From the NCBI GenBank assembly GCA_030950085.1, contig JAUZRW010000039.1:1-64000 (forward strand): a DNA stretch of 64,000 nt. The letters are read 5' to 3'. This DNA is from Anaerolineae bacterium. GTDB taxonomy: Bacteria; Chloroflexota; Anaerolineae; Aggregatilineales; Phototrophicaceae. The notes beneath the pieces are model-generated. The model worked only from the letters and a program-made list of their open reading frames with translations, was not told the DNA's origin and did no database searches. Below are positions 1 to 8,436 of this stretch, one piece after another. Both the position numbers and the translations under genes were made by a program. The stretch's first letter is position 1; the number at the start of each line of letters is the position of its first letter.

Positions 1-1
1 G

Positions 2-1099
2 GGTAATTATGGCGATTTTGCGACTTTTTTGGGCGGCGGAATCTACAACGATGGCACGCTCACAATGCAGAACAATAGTATTATCGACGGCACGTCGGCA
101 GTGGTGAGTATCAATGCACGGCACGGTGGCGGATTGTATGCCGACGGTGGAATCGTCACGATTAGCGATAGTCAAATTATCAACAATGTGGCGGATAAAG
201 ATGGCGGCGGCATTCGTATTCGCAGTGCTGCGACGCTCAATGCGACAGGTTTGGTACTAGATAACAACGTAGCCAATGACGACGGCGGTGGTCTGGCCAA
301 TGAAGGTGTTTTCACGTTTACGAATGGCACAATCCGCAATAATCAAGCCGCAGACAGAGGTGGCGGCGTGGATTCGGCGACATCGGCGAGTAATGCTATC
401 AATTTTAGCTGTATTGTTGGTAATAGTGCCGCCAATACGCAAGCGGTTTACAGTGCTGCATCAAATTTCAATGCGAGGGACAATTGGTGGGGTGCTGCGA
501 CGGGTGCAGCGAGTGGCGATGTGAATAATAACGTGACGGTGACTCCGTTTGTAGCGACGAATTGTGCGGATGCGACGGCGATGGGTTCAAGTGCAATGGT
601 AGCCGCAGCGACTTCATCAACGATAATGACTAGGACAATAGAAATGGCATCTTTGCCTTATGAAACTATTTTTGACGAGAGTGGCGGTTGGTCGCGTACA
701 GGTTCGTGGGTGCGAGAGTCTGTTGGTGGGCGTGACAGTGGCGGTTGGGTTGTCGATGCCACGATTCGTAACACGATAAGCATCCTCGAAATGCCAATGC
801 CAGTTGATTTGGGCAACAGTCCAAATGCACGCGTGCGCTACTGGCAACGTGGCGACTTATCTAGCAACGACACACTGGTGCTGGAAATACTCACTGAGCG
901 TGCAACGACATGGGCAATATTAGACCAACAAAGCAATTTCAGCAGTGACTGGACTCTGCGCGAAATTGACTTATCCGCTTATCGTGGACAAATTATCCGT
1001 CTACGGTGGCGCTTGATGACAGTGGGAGATGTTCCCGTAGGACAAAACAGCATTGACTACGCCATTGACGACTTACAAGTCAGCAGTCGGCGTAACTAG
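2..1099 (+). CDS. Secreted right-handed beta-helix protein, 5' end outside window
   Basis: The frame is open from the first complete codon of the window, so the N-terminus lies upstream. About 365 residues are visible. The first 150 or so are degenerate Gly/Asn/Asp-rich repeats with recurring GGGI/GGGL/GGGV turns (GGGIYNDG, GGGLYADG, GGGIRIRS, GGGLANEG), typical of parallel beta-helices of the Chlamydia-POMP/pectate-lyase type. An NWWG motif near base 485 marks the usual end of such helices. The last 140 residues look like a beta-sandwich with many aromatic residues, perhaps for binding or anchoring. There is no visible sortase or membrane anchor. I infer a large cell-surface or secreted adhesin-like protein; the substrate is unknown. 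Confidence 0.75.
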   Translation, partial: GNYGDFATFLGGGIYNDGTLTMQNNSIIDGTSAVVSINARHGGGLYADGGIVTISDSQIINNVADKDGGGIRIRSAATLNATGLVLDNNVANDDGGGLANEGVFTFTNGTIRNNQAADRGGGVDSATSASNAINFSCIVGNSAANTQAVYSAASNFNARDNWWGAATGAASGDVNNNVTVTPFVATNCADATAMGSSAMVAAATSSTIMTRTIEMASLPYETIFDESGGWSRTGSWVRESVGGRDSGGWVVDATIRNTISILEMPMPVDLGNSPNARVRYWQRGDLSSNDTLVLEILTERATTWAILDQQSNFSSDWTLREIDLSAYRGQIIRLRWRLMTVGDVPVGQNSIDYAIDDLQVSSRRN

Positions 1100-1113
1100 A
1101 GTCTCTTGCTATT

Positions 1114-1146
1114 AAGCCTTCATTAACATGAGTGAGGGCTTTTTCT
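1114..1146. terminator. Intrinsic terminator between convergent genes
   Basis: AAGCCTTCA and TGAGGGCTT form a nine-base stem with one mismatch, followed by a short T run. It lies 15 bases after the stop of the beta-helix gene and before the stop of the convergent FHA gene. Confidence 0.6.
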
Positions 1147-1178
1147 ACAATTTGAAATCTTGTCTACGAGTATAAATT

Positions 1179-1853
1179 CTAGCTCGGGTTATCAAGACGA
1201 AAACCATGTCCGCGCACAGTCACAATATATGGAATATCAGGGTCTGTTTCGTTCAGGCGGTCACGGAGGCGGCGCACGAGAGCATCAATCGCTTGTTCGC
1301 TGACACCTTCGCCCATCGCTTCCGGCCAGACGGTTTCTACCACCTCTTCACGAGAACAAACACGCCCCTGATTGATATACAATAATTCAATCAGCCGATA
1401 TTGCGGCAAACTCAACGGTGGGTTCATTTCCACACCTTGAATAAAAACACGACGCGCTTCAGTATCCAGTTTCATGCGTCCACCGCCGCCAGAAGAGGGA
1501 ACAACATTAGGTAGGGTATGGGTTGCTGGAGCCGTAATGCCAGAACCAACAAATTGTAAGCGAATCTTCATGGCTAGGTTGATTTCATCGCCATCATGGA
1601 TTTGCCGTGACCCTTCTAAGCGGTTGCCATTAACCCATGTACCATTTTTGCTGTTGAGGTCTTCTATCAGATAATCATTGTCTTTGATACGCCGAAAAAT
1701 GATGTGCTGTCGTGAAATCTGACGTTCGGGTATCACAATATGGGCAGAATCATCTCGTCCGAGAATCATCTCATCCAGTTCGATTGTCCAATTTTGTGTA
1801 CCGAACTCACCATCTAACAGAACCAGTGCCGGAAGTTCTTTTTGTTCTGACAT
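1179..1853 (-). CDS. FHA domain plus OmpR/PhoB-type winged-helix regulator
   Basis: A 224-residue two-domain protein. Residues about 10-105 are a forkhead-associated domain with the phosphothreonine-binding pattern GR-x-x-S/H-SRQH, then DLNSKNGTWVNG. Residues about 125-222 match the Trans_reg_C winged helix (SREEVVETVW, VRRLRDRLNE, VRGHGFRL). There is no receiver domain, so control is probably through binding of a Thr-phosphorylated partner rather than an aspartyl phosphorelay. FHA-wHTH proteins of this kind are common in Chloroflexota. No Ser/Thr kinase is seen nearby. It lies 64 bases downstream of the gene starting at 2616 and may share its transcript. Confidence 0.88.
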   Translation of the reverse strand: MSEQKELPALVLLDGEFGTQNWTIELDEMILGRDDSAHIVIPERQISRQHIIFRRIKDNDYLIEDLNSKNGTWVNGNRLEGSRQIHDGDEINLAMKIRLQFVGSGITAPATHTLPNVVPSSGGGGRMKLDTEARRVFIQGVEMNPPLSLPQYRLIELLYINQGRVCSREEVVETVWPEAMGEGVSEQAIDALVRRLRDRLNETDPDIPYIVTVRGHGFRLDNPS

Positions 1854-1917
1854 GGATTAGCGTCCTTTCCGTCATGAATAACACAGAATGATGCAAGCAA
1901 GTAATCAATAAAGGTCG

Positions 1918-2616
1918 TTAATTCGCCGAAACTGTCAAAATGATTGTTTCTGCTTCCGATTGGACAATGCCACCAGCAACCCGCGCCAAACCTTGGTCGG
2001 GGAAAATGGTAACACCCGTGATTTGCCCTGATGTGTTGATACGATAATAACTCCTCACTGTAGCACCTGTGGGTACTGTAATCGAATTACGTGGGATTTG
2101 CACACGAAAAGCACAACGCTGACGGGGTCCCAGCAGGCGAATGCTATTTTCTGAGAAGGTTGTCGTACCAGCATTTGATGGCGGTGGAATAGGTTGATAG
2201 GCAACATTGGCGCTAAAAACCAAACCAATACCGCTACTATCAGGCACGCTACCAATGCCAATACGGGCTTGATTATCAAAGACAAAAGGAACTGTGCCAA
2301 TAGTGTTATTCTGGATAATGATTTGAATATCCCATGTAGCGTCTGGGTTCTCGGGTATTGAAGGGACAATGACGCGCATTTCAAAGGGGTCGGATGTGCC
2401 GCGCCCAATCAGTGACTGATGGCTACCTCTGTTTTCCGCCGTTTGCAGCCGTGTACAAGGAACACCTTCATCAAGAAATGGGAATGACCGTGATAATAAT
2501 GTTGGCAAAATATCTGGTCCAACAAAGACGAATAACATGAATAATAGAATGATACCAATAGCAGTATTGGAACTATCACCATCTCGATATAAAAAATCTC
2601 GCAAGCCTTTGAACAC
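1918..2616 (-). CDS. Membrane-anchored extracytoplasmic protein of unknown function
   Basis: A 232-residue protein I do not recognise. A short basic N-terminus is followed by one hydrophobic segment (about residues 18-40), then a beta-rich domain of about 190 residues that is probably outside the membrane. It has two Cys, in VPCTRL and RQRCAF, which could form a disulfide. The gene starts 3 bases after the miaA stop, so it is almost certainly the third gene of a yraN-miaA operon. The neighbours do not explain its role. Confidence 0.7.
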   Translation of the reverse strand: MFKGLRDFLYRDGDSSNTAIGIILLFMLFVFVGPDILPTLLSRSFPFLDEGVPCTRLQTAENRGSHQSLIGRGTSDPFEMRVIVPSIPENPDATWDIQIIIQNNTIGTVPFVFDNQARIGIGSVPDSSGIGLVFSANVAYQPIPPPSNAGTTTFSENSIRLLGPRQRCAFRVQIPRNSITVPTGATVRSYYRINTSGQITGVTIFPDQGLARVAGGIVQSEAETIILTVSAN

Positions 2617-2619
2617 CGA

Positions 2620-3555
2620 CTACTCCTGCATCCATTTTACAATATCATTGACAACAGTATTTGCGTCAATCTCTAGTATATTATGCCACAAGATGCCATT
2701 ATCATGCCCCCGAAACCAGATTTCTTGACGGCGGATGAAATCATGTGTGCTGTTTTTTGTTAAAATGATAGCCTCATCCAATGATATTTCACCTTGAATA
2801 TAAGAGACTATCTCACGATAACCGAGCGCAGTCATTGAAGGTAATGATGCTGCATAACCGTTATCTAGTAAAGATTGCACCTCATCAACAAAACCATCGG
2901 CAATCATCAGTTCAACCCGTTTATCTGCTTGTTCATATAAAGCCTCACGCTCCATTCGCAATCCAATCGTGCGAATACGATACGGAGGTGCTTGTTTTTG
3001 TTGTAAAACACTAATCGGCGTGCCGGTTTCCATATATACTTCTAAGGCACGCACAACACGGCGCACATTATTCGGGTGAATTTTTTCTGCTGCATGTGGG
3101 TCAACACGCACCAACTTTTGATGAAATGCCTCATTTCCGATAGTGACAGCTTCGGCTTCTAATACTTCGCGCAACTTGTCATTCGGAGGAACTTCTGGTA
3201 TTGACCAGCCTTCTTCAACGGCTGTGAGATATTGACCTGTCCCACCCACCAACATCGGTAACTTACTGCGCTGGATAACATCATCAATTGCAGTGTAGGC
3301 GAGTCGTTGATATTGTGCCAACGTCAAGTTGTCATTCGGTGTAACAACATCCACTAAATGATGTATGGCTGCTTGTTGTTGTTTTGCTGTCGGTTTGGCT
3401 GTGCCAACATCCATATGCCGATAAACTTGCCGACTATCTGCGCCAATAATCTCGCTATTAAGTCGGCTTGCGACTTCAATGGCGAGTCCGGTTTTACCGA
3501 TGGCAGTTGGTCCCAAAATGATGAGTAGTGGCGGAAATTTACCAGTCAAAGGCAT
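2620..3555 (-). CDS. miaA: tRNA dimethylallyltransferase MiaA
   Basis: Transfers a dimethylallyl group from DMAPP to N6 of A37 in tRNAs reading UNN codons. A P-loop GPTAIGKT is near the N-terminus, followed by GADSRQVYR and DVGTAKP, which bind the substrates, then LVGGTGQY and the C-terminal GYREI. The frame runs up to 3615, but the ATG at 3555 gives a 311-residue protein of normal length, overlaps the end of yraN by 17 bases and removes an unrelated leader. It uses DMAPP, so it consumes product of the mevalonate route encoded elsewhere in the window. Confidence 0.93.
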   Translation of the reverse strand: MPLTGKFPPLLIILGPTAIGKTGLAIEVASRLNSEIIGADSRQVYRHMDVGTAKPTAKQQQAAIHHLVDVVTPNDNLTLAQYQRLAYTAIDDVIQRSKLPMLVGGTGQYLTAVEEGWSIPEVPPNDKLREVLEAEAVTIGNEAFHQKLVRVDPHAAEKIHPNNVRRVVRALEVYMETGTPISVLQQKQAPPYRIRTIGLRMEREALYEQADKRVELMIADGFVDEVQSLLDNGYAASLPSMTALGYREIVSYIQGEISLDEAIILTKNSTHDFIRRQEIWFRGHDNGILWHNILEIDANTVVNDIVKWMQE

Positions 3556-3901
3556 CCTCCACATGCTCAATGATAGGGCTGCCAGAATGGGGAATCGCAA
3601 CAGCAATGGCATCAATTCGCCATATCATATCGTGCAAATTGTGTTCAGAGAGATAGAGATGCACAGTTTTGATAAATTTCTGCTGTTTTTGCGGTGTAAT
3701 ACCTGTAAATGCACTTTCCGTATTGGCACTACGGCGCGTTTTCACTTCGATAAATGCCCAAATATTGTCTAATCGTGCAACAATATCGACCTCACCATAG
3801 CGACAATGCCAATTCCTATCGACAATATCATAGCCTTGTTGCGCTAAAAATTGGGCGGCTAATCTTTCACCATATTCGCCAAGTGATTTTTTCGTTGACA
3901 T
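3539..3901 (-). CDS. YraN family (UPF0102) endonuclease-like protein
   Basis: 120 residues, the usual family length. It has the conserved core GEYGERLAAQFL, GEVDIVARL and FIEVKTRRS, which is the D-ExK signature of the restriction-endonuclease-like fold. The true substrate of YraN proteins is not established. It is the first gene of an operon with miaA, whose start lies inside its last codons. Confidence 0.9.
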   Translation of the reverse strand: MSTKKSLGEYGERLAAQFLAQQGYDIVDRNWHCRYGEVDIVARLDNIWAFIEVKTRRSANTESAFTGITPQKQQKFIKTVHLYLSEHNLHDMIWRIDAIAVAIPHSGSPIIEHVEDAFDW

Positions 3902-4014
3902 ACACTTATGTTATGCTAATCGTCATTTATTTATAGGATAACGCAAAGTTGCAAACCTGTACATTATCTTGTTTAACAAACTATCCTTGGCGAACCTATA
4001 GCCTCTATCTCAGA

Positions 4015-4060
4015 TTGCAATTTTGTGTGCGGCGCGATGAAACCGCGAAAGCGGCTTATA
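4015..4060 (-). repeat. Dispersed hairpin element, copy A
   Basis: Read on the minus strand, this 46-base segment matches 51894-51939 at 40 of 46 positions. It begins with a seven-base stem (AAGCCGC-TTTC-GCGGTTT) and continues into a conserved unpaired tail ending CACACAAAATTGCAA. Two of the six differences are at facing stem positions and compensate each other. It lies 114 bases upstream of yraN on the same strand. The adjoining bases 4051-4077 can also form an alternative stem (GCGGCT with AGCCGC) that would compete with the first. Confidence 0.7.
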
Positions 4061-4121
4061 GCAATCCATAGCCGCGAAAAGTCCCATTTTTGTAGTGTCC
4101 ACTGTCCATTGATATGAAACT

Positions 4122-5339
4122 ATGCTATTGTCTTCTGCTAGTTTGGACGTATTTAAGGCAGACTTTGTGGGAAAACGTAAAGTAGCTGGTGAATGGCTGA
4201 CGCGCTTTAGCCTTATGTTTGTGGGCATTGCTATCGCCGTTGGTATTGTGGTCATTGTTGCGCCTTATGTTATTCGTAAGGGGAATAGTCGCTATGCCAA
4301 TGTTAATTTGGGTGAAGTGGAATACAGTGTAGGTACAGGAGATTTATTCCTCGTACAAGCAGGTAGTATCGCAGCACCCGACAATCCATATGAGGTACTA
4401 TCGCGTCATCAACTTGGTTGGGATGACGATGGCTTTCGTATTCCTGAACGCCTAGCAGATACATATTCGATAATCGCATTAGGTGATTCTTACACTGAGG
4501 CGACAAATGTTGGACGACCTTGGCCAGATGTTCTCGCACGCGAGTTAAATTCACCTGTGCGGAATCTAGGTTTTCGCGGTTATGGACCACAAGAAGAGGC
4601 TATCGTTTTTGAAGAATACGGTTTGGCTGAAAGTCCCGAAGTCGTCGTTATTGGCTTTTTTGGTGGCAATGACATATCCAATGCTGGGTCATTTGAAGGA
4701 CGTGCAGATAGTTTTAGTTTACCGGCATTGATAGAAGATTTGTCGATACGGTTTGATACATCTGGTAGATTATGGGAATCAGACAATAGCGAGTTTCAGT
4801 ATCCGGTGATGCTACAACTTAATGAGTCTACACAAGTTCCGATGGCTTTTTTCAACAGTTATACATCATGGCTCAATGTCACAGCCGATGATTTACGCCA
4901 ATCGAAAAATCTGGAAGAAATTGTTGCCTCATGGCGTGCTATCCAAGCAGTTGCTAACCCAGAAACCTGTATCATTTTGGCATTCTTCCCTAGTAAAGCA
5001 CAGATTTACCTTCCATTTATCGTGGCGGAGCAACGAAACAATATCGTCGGTGGCATGATTCAACGACGCATTAATGAACCCGGACAAACCATCTTTAGTG
5101 ATGATATTCATCCGACATGGGATGAGTTGATGAGTCGGCGAGACAACATGCGAATGGTAATTGGCGAGGCTGCCCTAGCGAACGAGCTACACTTTGTTGA
5201 TGTATCTGCTGCATTTGAAGCGGCGGCTGCAAATGGCGAAGTGTTGTATTACACCTATGATACACACTGGAATCAGGCTGGGCATGACCTCGCAGGGGCA
5301 GTTATTGGAGATTTTTTGCAATCTGGCGCGTGTGATTAG
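4122..5339 (+). CDS. Membrane-anchored SGNH/GDSL hydrolase-like protein
   Basis: Up to 405 residues. An N-terminal transmembrane anchor (about residues 30-50) is followed by an SGNH-hydrolase domain. GDSYTEA (block I, nucleophile Ser), an FGGND block III and DTHWNQAGH (block V, Asp-x-x-His) are all present, so it should be active. The layout resembles AlgJ/AlgX-type acetyl-transfer or esterase proteins acting on envelope glycans, but no polysaccharide cluster is near. The ATG at 4122 may sit in a promoter-like TGCTAT stretch. A GTG at 4167 has a good AAGG site and is an equally likely start. Confidence 0.75.
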   Translation: MLLSSASLDVFKADFVGKRKVAGEWLTRFSLMFVGIAIAVGIVVIVAPYVIRKGNSRYANVNLGEVEYSVGTGDLFLVQAGSIAAPDNPYEVLSRHQLGWDDDGFRIPERLADTYSIIALGDSYTEATNVGRPWPDVLARELNSPVRNLGFRGYGPQEEAIVFEEYGLAESPEVVVIGFFGGNDISNAGSFEGRADSFSLPALIEDLSIRFDTSGRLWESDNSEFQYPVMLQLNESTQVPMAFFNSYTSWLNVTADDLRQSKNLEEIVASWRAIQAVANPETCIILAFFPSKAQIYLPFIVAEQRNNIVGGMIQRRINEPGQTIFSDDIHPTWDELMSRRDNMRMVIGEAALANELHFVDVSAAFEAAAANGEVLYYTYDTHWNQAGHDLAGAVIGDFLQSGACD

Positions 5340-5441
5340 ACTCGGAATTGATTGAAATACGAAAAAACCGTGTAAAAAAATCGCACCATGCGCTAATATT
5401 TGCGAGCTTAACTATTTTGAACACTCTATAGGAGCAAGTTT

Positions 5442-7718
5442 ATGAGCATAACAAGTGCTGGCATCGTCGGCATTATCGCTAGTTTAATTGGACTCGGTTT
5501 TGCATGGTATCAACGGACATTTGTGTTATCACAACCCGAAGGTACTGATGAAATGAAACACATTGCAAAAGCCATTCAACGTGGCGCACAAGCGTTCTTA
5601 AGTCGTGAATATCGTGCAATCGGTATTTTTGTTGCCATTGTCACCGTCGCATTGTTGATTCTCAGTCAGGTGTCGTCACTACCATGGCAAACTGCATTGG
5701 CATTTTTGCTCGGTGCGTTAGCCTCTGGTCTAGCAGGGTATATGGGGATGTATATTGCGGTTCGTGCTAATGTCCGCACCACCCAAGCCGCATCAGAAAG
5801 CCTGAACAAAGGGCTGCGTGTTGCTTTCTCAAGCGGTACAGTGATGGGTTCAATCGTGGTTTCACTGGCTTTGCTGGGTGTGAGTGTGCTTTTCATCGTA
5901 TTCACAAACATGCTGGATGACCCCACAATTGTAGCAAGTGCATTAGCTGGTTTCGGCTTTGGTGGGACATCTATTGCGATTTTTGCGCGTGTTGGTGGCG
6001 GTATTTATACTAAGGCGGCTGATGTTGGGGCAGACCTCGTGGGGAAGACCGAAGTCGGTATCCCAGAAGATGACCCCCGTAATCCGGCGACGATTGCTGA
6101 TAATGTTGGTGATAACGTTGGTGATGTGGCGGGTATGGGTTCTGACCTATTTGAAAGTTACGCCAGTTCGATTATCGCGGCAATTTCACTGGCAACCTTC
6201 AGCACTTTATTCCAAGCAGAAGGGACGAGAGTCGCGCATCAAGTTTTCCCGATTTTGGTCGCTGCGGCTGGAATTATCATTGGGATTGGCGCTAGTTTTC
6301 TTGTTCGTACTGAAGAAGGGGCGAATCAAGAGCAGTTGCTAGGTAGTCTACGTCTGGGCGTTTATAGTGCTAGTGGTGCTGTCGTTGTGGCTATTATTGG
6401 GCTGCAAATATGGCTTGGGCTGTCATCTAGTATCTCGATTGCGACGATTGCGGGTCTCATTGGTGGTGTGGCAATTGGCTATTTCACAGAATACTTCACT
6501 GCCGATACGTATAAACCAACCCAACAACTTTCTGCAAGTGCCGAAGGGGGTACAGGGATTGTAATTATTCGTGGGCTGGCATTGGGTATGATGAGTACAC
6601 TCGCTCCGGTTATCGTCATCGTGATTGTGACATTAGTGGCAATCAATTATGCAGGGCTTTATGGTGTCGCAATCGCGGCTGTCGGTATGCTCTCGACATT
6701 GGGTATCACATTGGCGACAGATGCTTATGGACCCGTTGCCGATAACGCCGGCGGGATTGCGGAAATGGCTCACTTGCCGGAAGAGGTGCGTAATCGTACT
6801 GATGCCCTCGATAGCCTCGGTAACACGACGGCTGCAACGGGTAAGGGCTTTGCGATTGGTAGTGCTGCAATGACGGCTCTAGCACTGATGGCAGCTTTCA
6901 TCAACGCCTTGAACCCCAATGTTGATGCGTCTGAGGTGGTGGTCTATATCTTAGATGCGCCCCTGGTTACAGGTTTCTTTATCGGGGCAATGTTGCCTTA
7001 TATCTTTAGCGCACTAACGATGGTCGCTGTGGGTAATGCGGCACAAGAAATTGTTGAAGAAGTACGCCGCCAGTTCCGTGAACTTGGTATTATGGAAGGC
7101 AAGGGCGAACCGGATTACGAACGCTGTGTTGCCATTAGTACCGATAGTGCCATTCGCGAAATGATTTTACCGGGTGCTATTGCGGTTGCAGTTCCCGTCG
7201 GGATTGCCTTGATAACATGGCTGGGCGATGGCGGTGTTGTTGAGCAATATATCAATGAAAACACGCTGATTGGTGTGTTGATTGGCTCACTTATTAGTGC
7301 CTTTATGTTGGCTGTGATGATGGCAAATGCAGGTGGGGCATGGGATAATGCCAAGAAATATATCGAAGCTGGAAACTATGGTGGGAAAGGCTCAGAAGCA
7401 CATACAGCATCCGTTGTCGGGGATACAGTCGGCGACCCCTTCAAAGATACATCGGGTCCCTCGCTCAACATCCTAATCAAACTACTGGCAATTGTGTCAC
7501 TGGTTATTGCACCCTTGTTGGTTGATGTTGTCGATATTCAAGCGATTCCGCGCGACGGCGTTGCCGCAGAGGTTCAAACAATTGATGAACCGGATGCAGA
7601 AGTCATTGTTGATGAAGCAACAGAAGAGGCAGCAGCCGACGATACTGCTGAAACAGCCACCGAAGATGCAGAAACCGATGGTGAGGGTGAAACAGCTACC
7701 GAAGAATCCGGCGGCTAA
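5442..7718 (+). CDS. hppA: Membrane-bound pyrophosphatase, K+-dependent type
   Basis: Integral membrane enzyme that hydrolyses pyrophosphate to pump Na+ and/or H+. It has about 16 hydrophobic segments and the pyrophosphate-binding motifs DVGADLVGK (about residue 193) and DNVGDNVGD, with a matching DTVGDPFKD near the C-terminus. GNTTAATGKG (about residues 460-469) has Ala and Gly at the two positions that separate K+-dependent from K+-independent enzymes (Lys and Thr in the latter), so K+ dependence is inferred. The last 50 residues form an unusual Glu/Asp/Ala/Thr-rich tail after the final helix. RBS AGGAG is well placed, and a strong terminator follows. Confidence 0.93.
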   Translation: MSITSAGIVGIIASLIGLGFAWYQRTFVLSQPEGTDEMKHIAKAIQRGAQAFLSREYRAIGIFVAIVTVALLILSQVSSLPWQTALAFLLGALASGLAGYMGMYIAVRANVRTTQAASESLNKGLRVAFSSGTVMGSIVVSLALLGVSVLFIVFTNMLDDPTIVASALAGFGFGGTSIAIFARVGGGIYTKAADVGADLVGKTEVGIPEDDPRNPATIADNVGDNVGDVAGMGSDLFESYASSIIAAISLATFSTLFQAEGTRVAHQVFPILVAAAGIIIGIGASFLVRTEEGANQEQLLGSLRLGVYSASGAVVVAIIGLQIWLGLSSSISIATIAGLIGGVAIGYFTEYFTADTYKPTQQLSASAEGGTGIVIIRGLALGMMSTLAPVIVIVIVTLVAINYAGLYGVAIAAVGMLSTLGITLATDAYGPVADNAGGIAEMAHLPEEVRNRTDALDSLGNTTAATGKGFAIGSAAMTALALMAAFINALNPNVDASEVVVYILDAPLVTGFFIGAMLPYIFSALTMVAVGNAAQEIVEEVRRQFRELGIMEGKGEPDYERCVAISTDSAIREMILPGAIAVAVPVGIALITWLGDGGVVEQYINENTLIGVLIGSLISAFMLAVMMANAGGAWDNAKKYIEAGNYGGKGSEAHTASVVGDTVGDPFKDTSGPSLNILIKLLAIVSLVIAPLLVDVVDIQAIPRDGVAAEVQTIDEPDAEVIVDEATEEAAADDTAETATEDAETDGEGETATEESGG

Positions 7719-7752
7719 TATTCATCTGTGTTGACCTAATATGAAATTCATA

Positions 7753-7788
7753 AACAGCATCAGTCAATTTGTTGATGCTGTTTTTGTT
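7753..7788 (+). terminator. Intrinsic terminator after hppA
   Basis: A ten-base perfect stem, AACAGCATCA with TGATGCTGTT, with a ten-base loop and a T-rich tail, 35 bases after the hppA stop. Confidence 0.85.
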
Positions 7789-7888
7789 TAACTTTGGACA
7801 GAAATTGGATTGCTATTTTATCTTGTTTACTCTAATTTTAGGTTATCATGCAAAGAAGTTGTTGGTATTTACTATAGGAGTTTAATAT

Positions 7889-8368
7889 ATGACGGCTTTG
7901 ACTGAAAATGGTCCACTTGGGCTGTATTATGAAGAATTTGATGTTGGGCAGATGCTCGTTACTCGTGGACGAACTGTGACCGAAGCGGATATCGTGCAAT
8001 TTGGAACTTTAACGGGTGACTTCAACCCGATGCACATGGATGCCGAATATTGCAAAACATCGTTTATGGGAAAACGTGTTGCTCATGGGATGTTGGGTAT
8101 TAGCTACGCCATCGGACAGTTGTATCAGCTTGGTGTCTTAGATGGGACGATACTGGCATTCCGAGAGTTGGAAGCGAAGTTTAGCGTACCGATTTTTATC
8201 GGCGATACGATAACGATTAAGGCAACTGTCAAAGAGAAGAAAGATGCAGCACGCTTAGGTGGTGGCATGGTGAAGTTTGACCTGCGAATCATCAATCAAG
8301 AGGGGAAAACAATCACAAAAGCAGGTATCACGCTGCTCATGGCATCTAAACCGACAGACGAAGCGTAA
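7889..8368 (+). CDS. MaoC-family (R)-specific enoyl-CoA hydratase-like protein
   Basis: 159 residues with a single hot-dog domain. The active-site segment GDFNPMHMD carries the Asp and His of the hydratase-2 motif, and VAHGML follows as expected. It probably hydrates trans-2-enoyl-CoA or a related thioester. It has its own RBS (AGGAG) and stands alone, between hppA and purB, so the pathway is not shown by context. The ETE/acyl specificity cannot be read from the sequence. Confidence 0.87.
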   Translation: MTALTENGPLGLYYEEFDVGQMLVTRGRTVTEADIVQFGTLTGDFNPMHMDAEYCKTSFMGKRVAHGMLGISYAIGQLYQLGVLDGTILAFRELEAKFSVPIFIGDTITIKATVKEKKDAARLGGGMVKFDLRIINQEGKTITKAGITLLMASKPTDEA

Positions 8369-8436
8369 ACCCTTTGCATGTTATTTGCTTTGCGGCGGCA
8401 ATGTTTTATTAGAACATAGCACAAGAGGATGAATAA

